Below are positions 36,401 through 44,062 of a stretch of DNA of 64,000 bases, in pieces. Positions within the stretch are counted from its first letter, which is position 1, and each line of letters opens with the position of its first letter. Under the pieces are notes generated by a model. That model was not told the DNA's origin. It ran no database searches and worked only from the letters and a program-made list of their open reading frames with translations. The stretch spans positions 124,001 through 188,000 of the forward strand of contig NZ_JAQQPS010000002.1 of the NCBI RefSeq assembly GCF_036688685.1, written 5' to 3'. The translations under genes and the position numbers were made by a program. The DNA is from JALYUM01 sp036688685 (GTDB taxonomy: Bacteria; Pseudomonadota; Gammaproteobacteria; Burkholderiales; Burkholderiaceae_D).

Positions 36401-38396
36401 TGGAAAGTACCAACCGTTTGAAGGCATCTGTCTTACCGACACCTTCCAGATGTACGAGAAGGAGGATTTAGTGGACGTGTTGCTAGTGGATAACAGTGCC
36501 CGGCGCAAGCGCCAGAAAAAGTTAGACATCCGTGTCATTTTGGGCAATCCACCCTATTCAGTTGGGCAACGAACCGAGAACGACAACAACGATAATCTCG
36601 CGTATCCCCATTTGGACGAGCGTATCCGTTCGACATACGCGGAGCGATCTGACGCAGTGCTGTCCAAAGGGCTGTATGACAGCTACATCCGAGCAATCCG
36701 CTGGGCAAGTGATCGAGTAGGTAGCAGCGGCGTTATCGGTTTCGTCACGAATGCTGGTTTTATTGACGCTAATACTGCAAATGGAATGCGCCGCTGTTTA
36801 GCGGACGAGTTCAGCAGCATTTACATCTTTCACCTACGCGGAAATCAACGCACGGCTGGTGACCTGTCCCGCCGAGAAGGCGGCAAGATTTTTGGAAGTG
36901 GAAGCCGCGCACCGATAGCAATCTCGCTATTAGTTAAAAATCCAGCCGCCGAGCGCATGGGCGAAATTCATTATCACGACATTGGCGATTACTTGAGTCG
37001 AGAAGATAAGCTGGCAAAAATTGATGCGTTTTGTAGCATCGCGGGCATTACAGCGGCACACGGCTGGGAGGGAATTGTACCCGATGCTCACGGAGATTGG
37101 CTGAAGCAGCGTGACAACAGCTTTGCTGATTACATTGTGCTGGGCGATAAGAAAGGCAGCGCATCCAAATTGTTCGAGAACTTTTCGCTTGGAGTAGTCA
37201 CCAACCGCGATGCATGGTGCTACAACTCCTCAAAGGCGGGCGTGGCCAACAATATGAAGAAGATGATCACTTTTTACAATGACGAGGCTGATCGCTTTGC
37301 CAAACGACATCCTGGGTTAGACAAGAAGCATCGAGAAACATTGATAGACAACTTCATTGATACAGATGCGAAGCGAATCGCCTGGACCCACAACGTAAAG
37401 CAGGAGCTTGCGAAAGACCGCCGTTTCGAGTTCGAGGATGATTGCCTTGTTTCTAGTGTGTACCGTCCCTTCAGTAAGCAGTGGCTTTACTACAGTCGTC
37501 GCTTTAATGAACGTGTCTACCAGATGCCGCGTATTTTTCCAAACGCATCGGCGAAGAACATCGTTATCATGGTGAAGCAGCGCTGGGCCGGCACGGGGCA
37601 GCTCGCCCTAATGGTCAACCAAGTTTGCGACCTCCAAGTTGATGGTGGTGCTCAATGTTTTCCGCTCTATCTTTACGATGACGTCGAGTCCGAGATGTCG
37701 GATCCTAACCAAGAGCAATCCACCTTATTCGAGGATCCGGTTACAGCCCATGTAGCTGGACGTCGTGACGCCATCACCGCACAGGGGCTGCAGCATTTCA
37801 ATTTGGCTTACCCCGGAGCAAACATCAACTGCGAAGACATCTTCTACTACGTCTACGGCTTGCTGCACTCTCACGATTACCGTGAACGCTTCGCCGACAA
37901 CTTGGGCAAAGAATTGCCGCGCATGCCATGTGTCAAAACCGTTGAAGATTTTTGGGCCTACTCACAAGCTGGCCGCAAATTGGCTGACCTGCACCTAAAC
38001 TATGAAAGTGTAGCTCCATACCCACTGAAGATCGATAGTCGAGGAACAAAGCTCACCGATGCGGACTATAGGGTAGAGAAGATGCGATACGGCAAAAAGG
38101 GCAAGGACAAGGACCTGACGACCCTGCATTACAACGACAAGATCACCTTGACCGGTATCCCGCTCGAAGCGTACGACTACGTCGTCAATGGCAAGCCGGC
38201 TCTGGACTGGGTTGTCGAGCGCCAGAGCGTCAAGACCGACAAGGACAGCGGTATCGTCAACGACGCCAACGACTGGGCGGTCGAAACGATGGTCAACCCG
38301 CGCTATCCGATGGAGCTATTCCAGCGTGTGGTCACTGTCAGCTTGGAAACGATGAAAATAGTAATAGCTCTGCCGCCTCTTGATCTCGCTAAGTGA
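33456..38396 (+). CDS. type ISP single-polypeptide restriction-modification enzyme
   Basis: The 1646-aa product joins all parts of an R-M system, as in LlaGI/LlaBIII. The N-terminal Mrr-like nuclease has Asp72 and QCK (87-89) with upstream acidic residues. The SF2 translocase has motif I ACGTGKT (199-205), DEAH (331-334) and motif VI VGRVMRNSPG. A helical coupler precedes the N6-adenine methyltransferase, with motif I DPFTGTG (from 925) and NPPY (1031-1034). The C-terminal third should be the target-recognition domain. Such enzymes methylate one strand of an asymmetric site and cut after converging translocation. All motifs are intact. Confidence 0.93.
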   Translation: MNATSNMTALQSILHAYRQASLSEREKGTYFEELICTYLRNEATYRDLYSTIWTYSDWAAMQGIDKRDTGIDLVAKTQGTDEYHAIQCKFYADDYRVQRGDIDSFFTASGKKPFTRRIIVATTTNWSEHANDALQDQQPPVSKIDLQDLENSQIDWSKYQPYVKPTFKEKKSLRAHQERALIATQRGLRDADRGKLIMACGTGKTFTSLKIAEDLAGAGKRVLFLVPSLSLLSQTLTEWTQESATPLHSFAVCSDSDVGNKRKKDDDVVQTFVHELRYPATTKPERLAAEMAKRHDSQHMSVVFSTYHSIDVISHAQRDFGLADFDLIICDEAHRTTGATLGDDEESAFVKVHDADFLRSSKRLYMTATPRIYGDGAKASAEKDNVALCSMDDTGLYGEELFVITFSEAVKAGLLVDYKVLVLAMDEAHISRSLQNLLKDDNNQIKVEDAAKIVGCWKALGKRDTREDLADDSEPMRRAVAFCQVIEYQAGAKGNAKTHKVSSKKISDMFRAVVEEYKITNPDDGNSSLICEASHVDGGMTASQKEAELTWLKSDAPEDTCRILSNVRCLSEGVDVPALDAVLFLTPRNSQVDVVQSVGRVMRNSPGKKRGYVVLPVIIPAGVAPDEALNDNKTYKIVWQVLQALRSHDDRFDAMVNKLDLIGKDISKMEVIAVTEKVAQKASKKSGQANLGKGRFAIGEEPAEYKAQVQGEIAFEIGEIERAIYAKVVQKCGNRNHWEDWANDIARIARTHITRIATIIGDAENGRERIAFDAFARELRDDLNDSITDSEVIEMLAQHLITKPVFDALFEDYSFAKHNPMSLAMQGVLDVLQEHRLDKEADTLQRFYDSVKMRAQGIDTAAGKQKIVVELYDKFFRNAFPKMTERLGIVYTPVEVVDFIIHSVAHILKTEFGQTLGSKGVHIIDPFTGTGTFITRLLQSGLIEPEDLQHKYKHEIHANELVLLAYYIAAINIEAVYHSIVGGKYQPFEGICLTDTFQMYEKEDLVDVLLVDNSARRKRQKKLDIRVILGNPPYSVGQRTENDNNDNLAYPHLDERIRSTYAERSDAVLSKGLYDSYIRAIRWASDRVGSSGVIGFVTNAGFIDANTANGMRRCLADEFSSIYIFHLRGNQRTAGDLSRREGGKIFGSGSRAPIAISLLVKNPAAERMGEIHYHDIGDYLSREDKLAKIDAFCSIAGITAAHGWEGIVPDAHGDWLKQRDNSFADYIVLGDKKGSASKLFENFSLGVVTNRDAWCYNSSKAGVANNMKKMITFYNDEADRFAKRHPGLDKKHRETLIDNFIDTDAKRIAWTHNVKQELAKDRRFEFEDDCLVSSVYRPFSKQWLYYSRRFNERVYQMPRIFPNASAKNIVIMVKQRWAGTGQLALMVNQVCDLQVDGGAQCFPLYLYDDVESEMSDPNQEQSTLFEDPVTAHVAGRRDAITAQGLQHFNLAYPGANINCEDIFYYVYGLLHSHDYRERFADNLGKELPRMPCVKTVEDFWAYSQAGRKLADLHLNYESVAPYPLKIDSRGTKLTDADYRVEKMRYGKKGKDKDLTTLHYNDKITLTGIPLEAYDYVVNGKPALDWVVERQSVKTDKDSGIVNDANDWAVETMVNPRYPMELFQRVVTVSLETMKIVIALPPLDLAK

Positions 38397-38707
38397 GCCG
38401 GCGATTAGCCCGCAATTTCAACGGTTCGACCGGGCCGCCGATCATCAGGCGGTATTTGGCGTATGACCAAGCCTGAAGCAACCGTTTTGGAAGTCCGCAA
38501 AGCCCGGCTGTGCCGTTTTTTTGCTATTCGTAGTCTCTCGGCGCCAGGAATGGTAAAAACGCCCTGACTGGCGTTTAAATCGTTTGCCCAGATGGCGCTG
38601 GCCCCGGACCGATTTTCAATTTGGCCTCCCGGTTGCACTCTCCAGAGCCATCAAGGAGCGTCATTTCTCTAGGACTTCGGTCATGCCAAGAACCCGCCAA
38701 GAAATAC
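38397..38707. other. intergenic region after the R-M gene
   Basis: This 311-nt gap between convergent genes has no plausible ORF. It contains a hairpin AAACGCC-CTGACT-GGCGTTT (38557-38576) that could terminate either gene, and a T-run at 38516-38522 after GGCTGTGCC. Nothing else is recognised. Confidence 0.4.
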
Positions 38708-39331
38708 TCACAGTCCTTCTTCGATCACTTCATTGAGTTCGTCGTCAACCGAGGTGTCGTCGTCCCGGGCGCGGCCTCTAGCCAAGACATCGTCGTGCTC
38801 GACGTTGGCGTCATGCCGGGCGGCGGCGTTTCGCAATTCCGCGATCTCTTCAGCGGTCAGCTCGCGCACGACCAGCTCAGGCAACTCTGACGACACGTCC
38901 TCGTTGAAACGTTCCGCGCGAAGGCTATGTCGGATGATGTCGGATGTGTTCTTAAGTGCGGTCGAATATGCAGCCGCCGCACGCATGACCTGTACAGCAT
39001 CTGCCAGGGTCACGGCTGTCATCGCCTCCGTCGCCGCCAGCATGATCTGCCGCAGGTGCTGCGAGTGCGCCAAGTCATCGGCTACCAAACGCGCCGCCTC
39101 CTCCTTGATGGAGGATTCGGAAGAGACCCGCGCCATGAGGTCCGCACGCGCCTGTACGAGCAGGTCCGCTTTGATCGCCCCCTTGACGGTCCCGGTCGCC
39201 GCGAAATGGCGCTGCAGGCTACGGACGCTCATGCCGAGGCGCTGACTGATTGCGAGGGCGGTGTAGCCCGCCTCTCTCAATGCAAGCGCTTGGCTGATTT
39301 CATCTGGTGCTGCTGACTTCTTCTTCATCAT
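38708..39331 (-). CDS. helix-turn-helix protein
   Basis: The 207-aa product has an N-terminal helix-turn-helix of the Hin/resolvase type (ISQALALREAGYTALAISQRLGMSVRSLQRHF, about residues 12-43). A helical middle and a very acidic C-terminus follow (RARDDDTSVDDELNEVIEE). It may regulate island genes, or resemble terminase-small-subunit-like proteins. ATG 39331 is chosen; the frame includes an earlier TTG and a later ATG. It is on the same strand as the Rep-like and RHH genes upstream. Confidence 0.6.
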   Translation of the reverse strand: MMKKKSAAPDEISQALALREAGYTALAISQRLGMSVRSLQRHFAATGTVKGAIKADLLVQARADLMARVSSESSIKEEAARLVADDLAHSQHLRQIMLAATEAMTAVTLADAVQVMRAAAAYSTALKNTSDIIRHSLRAERFNEDVSSELPELVVRELTAEEIAELRNAAARHDANVEHDDVLARGRARDDDTSVDDELNEVIEEGL

Positions 39332-39392
39332 CAATCGTATATAGAGTAAGTATTATTAGGGCAGGGGGAAGAAACCCAGCATTCACGCGGGG

Positions 39393-40337
39393 TTACGCGC
39401 AAAAAGTTTCCGGGAAATCCGCACGGGACCGATTGCTGCGCCACTCACGCGTTAGCTTGCGCAGGCATTCATAGGCCACAGTGTTCAGGCCCTCATCGGC
39501 AACAGTCGAGCCTCGGAAGCGGCTAGTCCCGCTGTACCTCCCAATGCGCTGAGTATCGGGTCTCCGATACCGCCCATTCCGTCCCAGTTGCCGCCCTGAC
39601 CATTTGGCGAGTACGTCCCGAACAGCGGGATGAAGATCATCAGCGAGGCGCCTGAACTTGAAATGGTGAGCTAGGCTTGTAAAGTTGAATTCGATCAGTT
39701 CCGGGATGGTCGTGAACGGAAGGGCCATGCCTCGAAGCGTGACTTCGAGACGCGCGCAATACCGGCTGGGAATCAACGATTTTTTGTTGTCTTGGGTCTT
39801 CACATAAGCGTGATAACGGATGTCGGCGTCTTTGCTATTCCGGTCTGTCAGTTGCCACGATGCTTCGAACAATTCGATCAGATCACGGCGTTGCTGAAGT
39901 GTGTTCGCGTAGTGCCGGCCTTCACCCTTCATCCGGTAGAAGTGCCAATCGTCGCCAGGCTTAGCGGTGTTGAATTTGAAGCGGTCAGTCGCGACCTCGG
40001 CCAATTGGCGAACGGTTCCGCCCTGCATGAAGGTATCGAATGCCAGCTCTACAGCAATGGGCCGGACTGATGACAGTCCGAACTTGTAATTCAACTCCTC
40101 AATCACAACAGAGAGCTGACGCATCTGATTTAAGTCTTGGATGCGGAAGCGGAACGCAGACGCGGCGCTGCCACTTCCCGCGTCCAGCGCTTCAAAGAAG
40201 GAATGCGCGCCCTGTGGGAGCCGCAAGGCTGCGTGCACAGCCTTTTTAACTGTCCAGAAATTCGATTGCCTTAATAGCTGAACTTCCAGTTCGACCCAAT
40301 CGACTACGGCCCTATATGCTGAGGCTCCAACTTTCAT
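39393..40337 (-). CDS. unknown island protein, possibly Rep-like
   Basis: The 314-aa basic product has strands such as VVDWVELEVQL, PIAVELAFDTF and SRYCARLEVTLRG. The spacing is reminiscent of rolling-circle replication initiators of phages and plasmids, but no clear HUH or catalytic Tyr motif is visible, so the idea is weak. Its start overlaps the stop of the RHH gene by ATGA (40334-40337), so they form an operon with the HTH gene. That pattern fits a replication/control module of an integrated plasmid-like element. Confidence 0.4.
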   Translation of the reverse strand: MKVGASAYRAVVDWVELEVQLLRQSNFWTVKKAVHAALRLPQGAHSFFEALDAGSGSAASAFRFRIQDLNQMRQLSVVIEELNYKFGLSSVRPIAVELAFDTFMQGGTVRQLAEVATDRFKFNTAKPGDDWHFYRMKGEGRHYANTLQQRRDLIELFEASWQLTDRNSKDADIRYHAYVKTQDNKKSLIPSRYCARLEVTLRGMALPFTTIPELIEFNFTSLAHHFKFRRLADDLHPAVRDVLAKWSGRQLGRNGRYRRPDTQRIGRYSGTSRFRGSTVADEGLNTVAYECLRKLTREWRSNRSRADFPETFCA

Positions 40338-40702
40338 GACTCCCCACGCCCGGCCTCAATCGGCGGCAACTCAGGGTAGAGATGGTCTTGCAGGAACTGC
40401 TCGCAAGCCTCTGGTGTCGCTCCGTTTTCCGACATCCGGCCGGCACGATGCATTACAGCGACGTAACGATCCAGGGCTTTCTCCATAAGAATGCGGAGGG
40501 CCTCGGAGGGCGTGATGCCTTGCAAGGTCGCCAGCACTTCTACGTGCACAAGATGCAGGCCCCCTAAAGTCATTAAGAAGTCTTTGCCGCCACTGGAACG
40601 CAACTTCTCACGGTACCGCCGCTGGCGCTCTGCAGGGGTAAGGGTCGCTGTGCCGATTGGCTTGCGGCCGGGCTTTTTGGTAGTAGGTAATGTGTTGTTC
40701 AT
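40334..40702 (-). CDS. RHH-type DNA-binding protein
   Basis: The 122-aa product has a basic N-terminus (KKPGRKPIGTATLTPAERQRRYREKLR) and a strand plus two helices compatible with a ribbon-helix-helix fold (FLMTLGGLHLVHVEVLATLQGITPSEALRILMEKAL). It is probably a repressor of its own operon, coupled by a 4-base overlap to the Rep-like gene. ATG 40702 is preferred; ATG 40714 is possible. The start region lies 97 nt from the divergent recombinase gene. Confidence 0.55.
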   Translation of the reverse strand: MNNTLPTTKKPGRKPIGTATLTPAERQRRYREKLRSSGGKDFLMTLGGLHLVHVEVLATLQGITPSEALRILMEKALDRYVAVMHRAGRMSENGATPEACEQFLQDHLYPELPPIEAGRGES

Positions 40703-40798
40703 GAGCAAGAGCATAACACAATTTAGTCACTAGTGATATAAGTATGCTAGAATGACTACACATTAAACGAACGCTTTGTCATGTTGTCAGAGGAACTG

Positions 40799-41473
40799 AT
40801 GGAAATCCAGAAAGCTGTCTGCTATCTACGAGTGTCTACCCAAAAGCAGGGTGCGTCGGGATTGGGCGTTGATGCTCAGCGTGCCGCAGTCGAGCGGTAC
40901 ATTCAGCAAGCTGGCAACATCGAGGTAATTGAAGAGTTCGTAGAGGTCGAGACCGGCAAGGGAAGTAACGCGCTTGCGAAGCGACCGCAGTTACGAGCGG
41001 CGCTCGAATCATGCCGAAGGAGAAGTGCCACGTTATTAATTGCTAAACTCGACCGTTTGGCCCGGAATGTACACTTCGTAAGTGGTCTGCTTGAAACCGG
41101 GTGCGACTTTGTGGCTGTTGACATGCCTAAAGCAAACAAGGTCATGATCCAGATGCACGCTGTGATGGCAGAATGGGAACGGGATGAGATAAGCAAACGT
41201 ACGAAAGCAGCGCTGAGCGCTGCTAAAGCACGTGGCATTGCCCTCGGTACCCAGGGTCTAACAAATTTGAAACCCAATATAGATGCACGAAAAGCAGAAG
41301 CAAACCTGTTTGCTGAAAAATTGCGAGGTCAGTTTGATGGCTTTCGGTTGCGTAATCTGACGCAGCGTCAGATGGTTGAGGAGTTAAACGAACTCGGAAT
41401 TCGTACTCCTGCAGGTTACCTTTGGAAACTTATTCAGGTCCAGCGCCTTATTAAGCGACTTGCAACTCCTTAA
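40799..41473 (+). CDS. serine recombinase (resolvase/invertase family)
   Basis: The 224-aa product has the serine-recombinase catalytic start CYLRVSTQKQ (nucleophile Ser of RVST), DRLARN and the long E-helix (MAEWERDEISKRTKAALSAAKARG). A short C-terminal DNA-binding part follows. It is a small resolvase-like enzyme, with no large-recombinase zinc or coiled-coil domain. ATG 40799 has AGAGGA 5 nt upstream; ATG 40781 lacks one. It may resolve multimers of the excised island or be a remnant of another element. Confidence 0.85.
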   Translation: MEIQKAVCYLRVSTQKQGASGLGVDAQRAAVERYIQQAGNIEVIEEFVEVETGKGSNALAKRPQLRAALESCRRRSATLLIAKLDRLARNVHFVSGLLETGCDFVAVDMPKANKVMIQMHAVMAEWERDEISKRTKAALSAAKARGIALGTQGLTNLKPNIDARKAEANLFAEKLRGQFDGFRLRNLTQRQMVEELNELGIRTPAGYLWKLIQVQRLIKRLATP

Positions 41474-41531
41474 CCTAACAAGTCACTGCTATTGGATGCC
41501 GGTGTGACAGCGGATGCCACCCGGCCTTCTG

Positions 41532-43925
41532 TTACTGAAGTCGCTCAGGCTCGCCTATGCTCCGAAGCAGAGCATTAAACTGGTGCGGATCTGCTGCGTA
41601 CATTTTGTCTAGCACGAATGTTGCGAGTTTCGGAATCTCCGGTATGTCGATAGGTTTAATGCTGCGGTCGAAAATAAGCTCCAGATGAGATAGTTCGTTA
41701 TTCAGGCGGTTTGCCAGAATGACTGCCATTTCATCATCACCGAAGAACTTAGTCAGGCGTTCAGATGAATCTGACTTGTCGTCATGATGCGGATATTTGT
41801 AAAATAAAAAAGCCTCCAAAAACTTGCGTAAATTGTTCCCGAACGAGTAAAAAGGCTCGTGATTGACTTTGGCAAACTCTTGATTTCGGCACTTGTAAAT
41901 CTGATGAAAGAGATAATTGAACTCAGTAACATAGTCTCTCAGATAAGAGGGCATTAGGGAGATTGTGCTCGCTAATCCACTTCGCTCAATTAAGAACTGT
42001 TGATGGCCACCGTGATTCTTTTCAGCTGGCAGTGAAATTTTCTTTAAATATTTTAGAAAATCAAGATTATGCGTTGAGATAAAAAGCTGTTTGTAGCGAT
42101 AGCTGTTTGATTTGTCAGAATTTTTTTGTGGTTTCGCTATTAAGCTTTCGATCAAACTAAACATGAAGAAAATATGGTTTCCATCGAGACTGGAAATAGG
42201 ATCATCGATGTAGATAATCAGTTCTTTATCTTTGCTCTCAGGCTCCTCTAGCTTGGCGATAAAATAGCAAAATGCAATCAGGCTGCATTCGCCTTCACTA
42301 AGGTTGAAGGCTGGCTTCCCATCGCGCGTAATCTCAAACTTAATTGCCGTCTTAGCTAAGTCATCTTTTGCTTCAAGTTTGATTCCGTCATGACCAAAGA
42401 AATGATTCAATAAGCTATTTATTCTATCGGCGCCCTTGCGCTCATCTTTTTGTTTGCCTCTCAGATCGGTAATTTCGCGTTCCAGCTTGACGATCTCCAA
42501 AGCAGCATCCGAATGTTCTTTAGTTGCCTTGCCGGCCTCATTTTCAAGTACGCCAATACGAGCAAGCTCAGTGTCGTATGTAATCGTTTCGGCAAACTTC
42601 GCGACATCGGTTAAACGTAATGCCTCGCGTGCTTTCCCCTTATCTAGCTCCAATGTCTTCGTTTTTCCGTTGCTCTTTACGATCAATTCGCCGATTGATT
42701 TCACGATTGCTGCAATAGCTTCTGGGTCGTATGAATTGGGTTTTATTGATACAACCTGAAACAGATTCGCCTTCCGAGCTTCAAGAGCGAATTTTATCTC
42801 TTCCAAATCTGCCTTATAACGGTTAAGGTGCTCCACAAGAGTTTTGTTGAGCTTTTCAAACTGAATCCGTTCTTCCTGGTAGAATTGCTGCCCAGTCAGC
42901 AACATAAAATTAGGTATTGAATTAATTTCGCTATTAACCGATGCAAGACACGTGGTCAGTAAATTTTCAAGCTCACCCGACTCTTTGCTAAAGTGTGAGT
43001 CCAGCACTTCCCAAATATCATCTGGCAACTCTTGACGGCAAAAAGCACATGTTTCACGCTTTTCTCTGTGGTGCGAAATTCCTTGCTTTACCCACAACTG
43101 CAGCACGCTATCGTTTAGTAATTCTTGGATCGGCTTCGTTGGTGTAATAACCCGACTTACTAAAGTCAAGGCTTGCGCTCTAAGGCTTTCAATTTCAAAG
43201 ATAAAGCTAACCGATTCGGATATATCACTCAATGCTTCTTGGTTTAGCAGCGCCAGCTTCGCAGACTGTTCTTCTAGCCCCAACGCTACGAAGCCTTGTT
43301 TTTTTGTTAATGTTATATCTTTTCGGATGCTCTCAATGTTATAGACCGAAGTGCCGTATTGGCGGTTCTTCTTAATCTTGTCGTTTGCATGTGTCCTTAA
43401 CTTGGCTTCAAGTGAGTCTGATCCAGTTTTATAATTAATGCGAATTAGATCACGATCTGCTAATTTCTGCTCAAGATCATAGTACAAACCAACTTTGCCT
43501 GTAACGCTTCCGAGCTTCATTTCAATCAAAGCTATGGAATCCTCTATTTCTTTGTTCTTCTCTCCAACAATTGCGAACGTTTTTATTTCGCCGCTGACTT
43601 GATTGGTCAAAAAGCTTAAATTATCTTTAACAAAATCGCTGTTGTAAACGCGTACATCGTAAGAGTGAGCAGCGAGACCAGAATGAGTCACATCTCCTTT
43701 GTTGCCATAAAGCGTAAAAGTAGGCGTGATGTAATTAGGAGGTATTTTGCCCGTTTCTAAAGCCCGAAAGATTCGTGATAACGTTGTTTTGCCAGAATAA
43801 TTTCGTCCATAGATGACATTAAGCCGTTTGAAACTTTGAACGTTGTTCCCGTCGTCGCGGATCGACTTCTTCCAATTCAATGCGCTAAAACTGCCAAAAC
43901 TACCGATGTCTATCTGATGGATCAT
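41532..43925 (-). CDS. RloC/PrrC-like AAA_13 ATPase, candidate anticodon nuclease
   Basis: The 797-aa product is an SMC/Rad50-like ATPase of the AAA_13 family. Walker A is GRNYSGKTT (40-48), the ABC signature LSEGE (542-546), Walker B IIYIDDPISSLD (570-581) and the H-loop STHN (617-620). Two helical arms are joined at a CAFC zinc-hook-like pair (293-296), almost exactly midway between Walker A and the signature. The C-terminal region has R-x3-E (Arg700, Glu704) and NELSH (His747), matching the order of the RloC/PrrC catalytic triad. RloC cuts tRNA anticodons in phage-infected cells. The gene is AT-rich relative to the backbone and shares the island with a restriction enzyme. Confidence 0.72.
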   Translation of the reverse strand: MIHQIDIGSFGSFSALNWKKSIRDDGNNVQSFKRLNVIYGRNYSGKTTLSRIFRALETGKIPPNYITPTFTLYGNKGDVTHSGLAAHSYDVRVYNSDFVKDNLSFLTNQVSGEIKTFAIVGEKNKEIEDSIALIEMKLGSVTGKVGLYYDLEQKLADRDLIRINYKTGSDSLEAKLRTHANDKIKKNRQYGTSVYNIESIRKDITLTKKQGFVALGLEEQSAKLALLNQEALSDISESVSFIFEIESLRAQALTLVSRVITPTKPIQELLNDSVLQLWVKQGISHHREKRETCAFCRQELPDDIWEVLDSHFSKESGELENLLTTCLASVNSEINSIPNFMLLTGQQFYQEERIQFEKLNKTLVEHLNRYKADLEEIKFALEARKANLFQVVSIKPNSYDPEAIAAIVKSIGELIVKSNGKTKTLELDKGKAREALRLTDVAKFAETITYDTELARIGVLENEAGKATKEHSDAALEIVKLEREITDLRGKQKDERKGADRINSLLNHFFGHDGIKLEAKDDLAKTAIKFEITRDGKPAFNLSEGECSLIAFCYFIAKLEEPESKDKELIIYIDDPISSLDGNHIFFMFSLIESLIAKPQKNSDKSNSYRYKQLFISTHNLDFLKYLKKISLPAEKNHGGHQQFLIERSGLASTISLMPSYLRDYVTEFNYLFHQIYKCRNQEFAKVNHEPFYSFGNNLRKFLEAFLFYKYPHHDDKSDSSERLTKFFGDDEMAVILANRLNNELSHLELIFDRSIKPIDIPEIPKLATFVLDKMYAADPHQFNALLRSIGEPERLQ

Positions 43926-44062
43926 AGAAGTCAGCCCTCAAATGCCGTATGGGTAAATGAACGAAGCTGAATAAATTGCCTTACGGCATTTCTTAGGCCA
44001 GCCTCGGATCTCACAGTAATGAAATACTGTAACTCATCTACCTCCTGTCGGTGCCCAATTTT

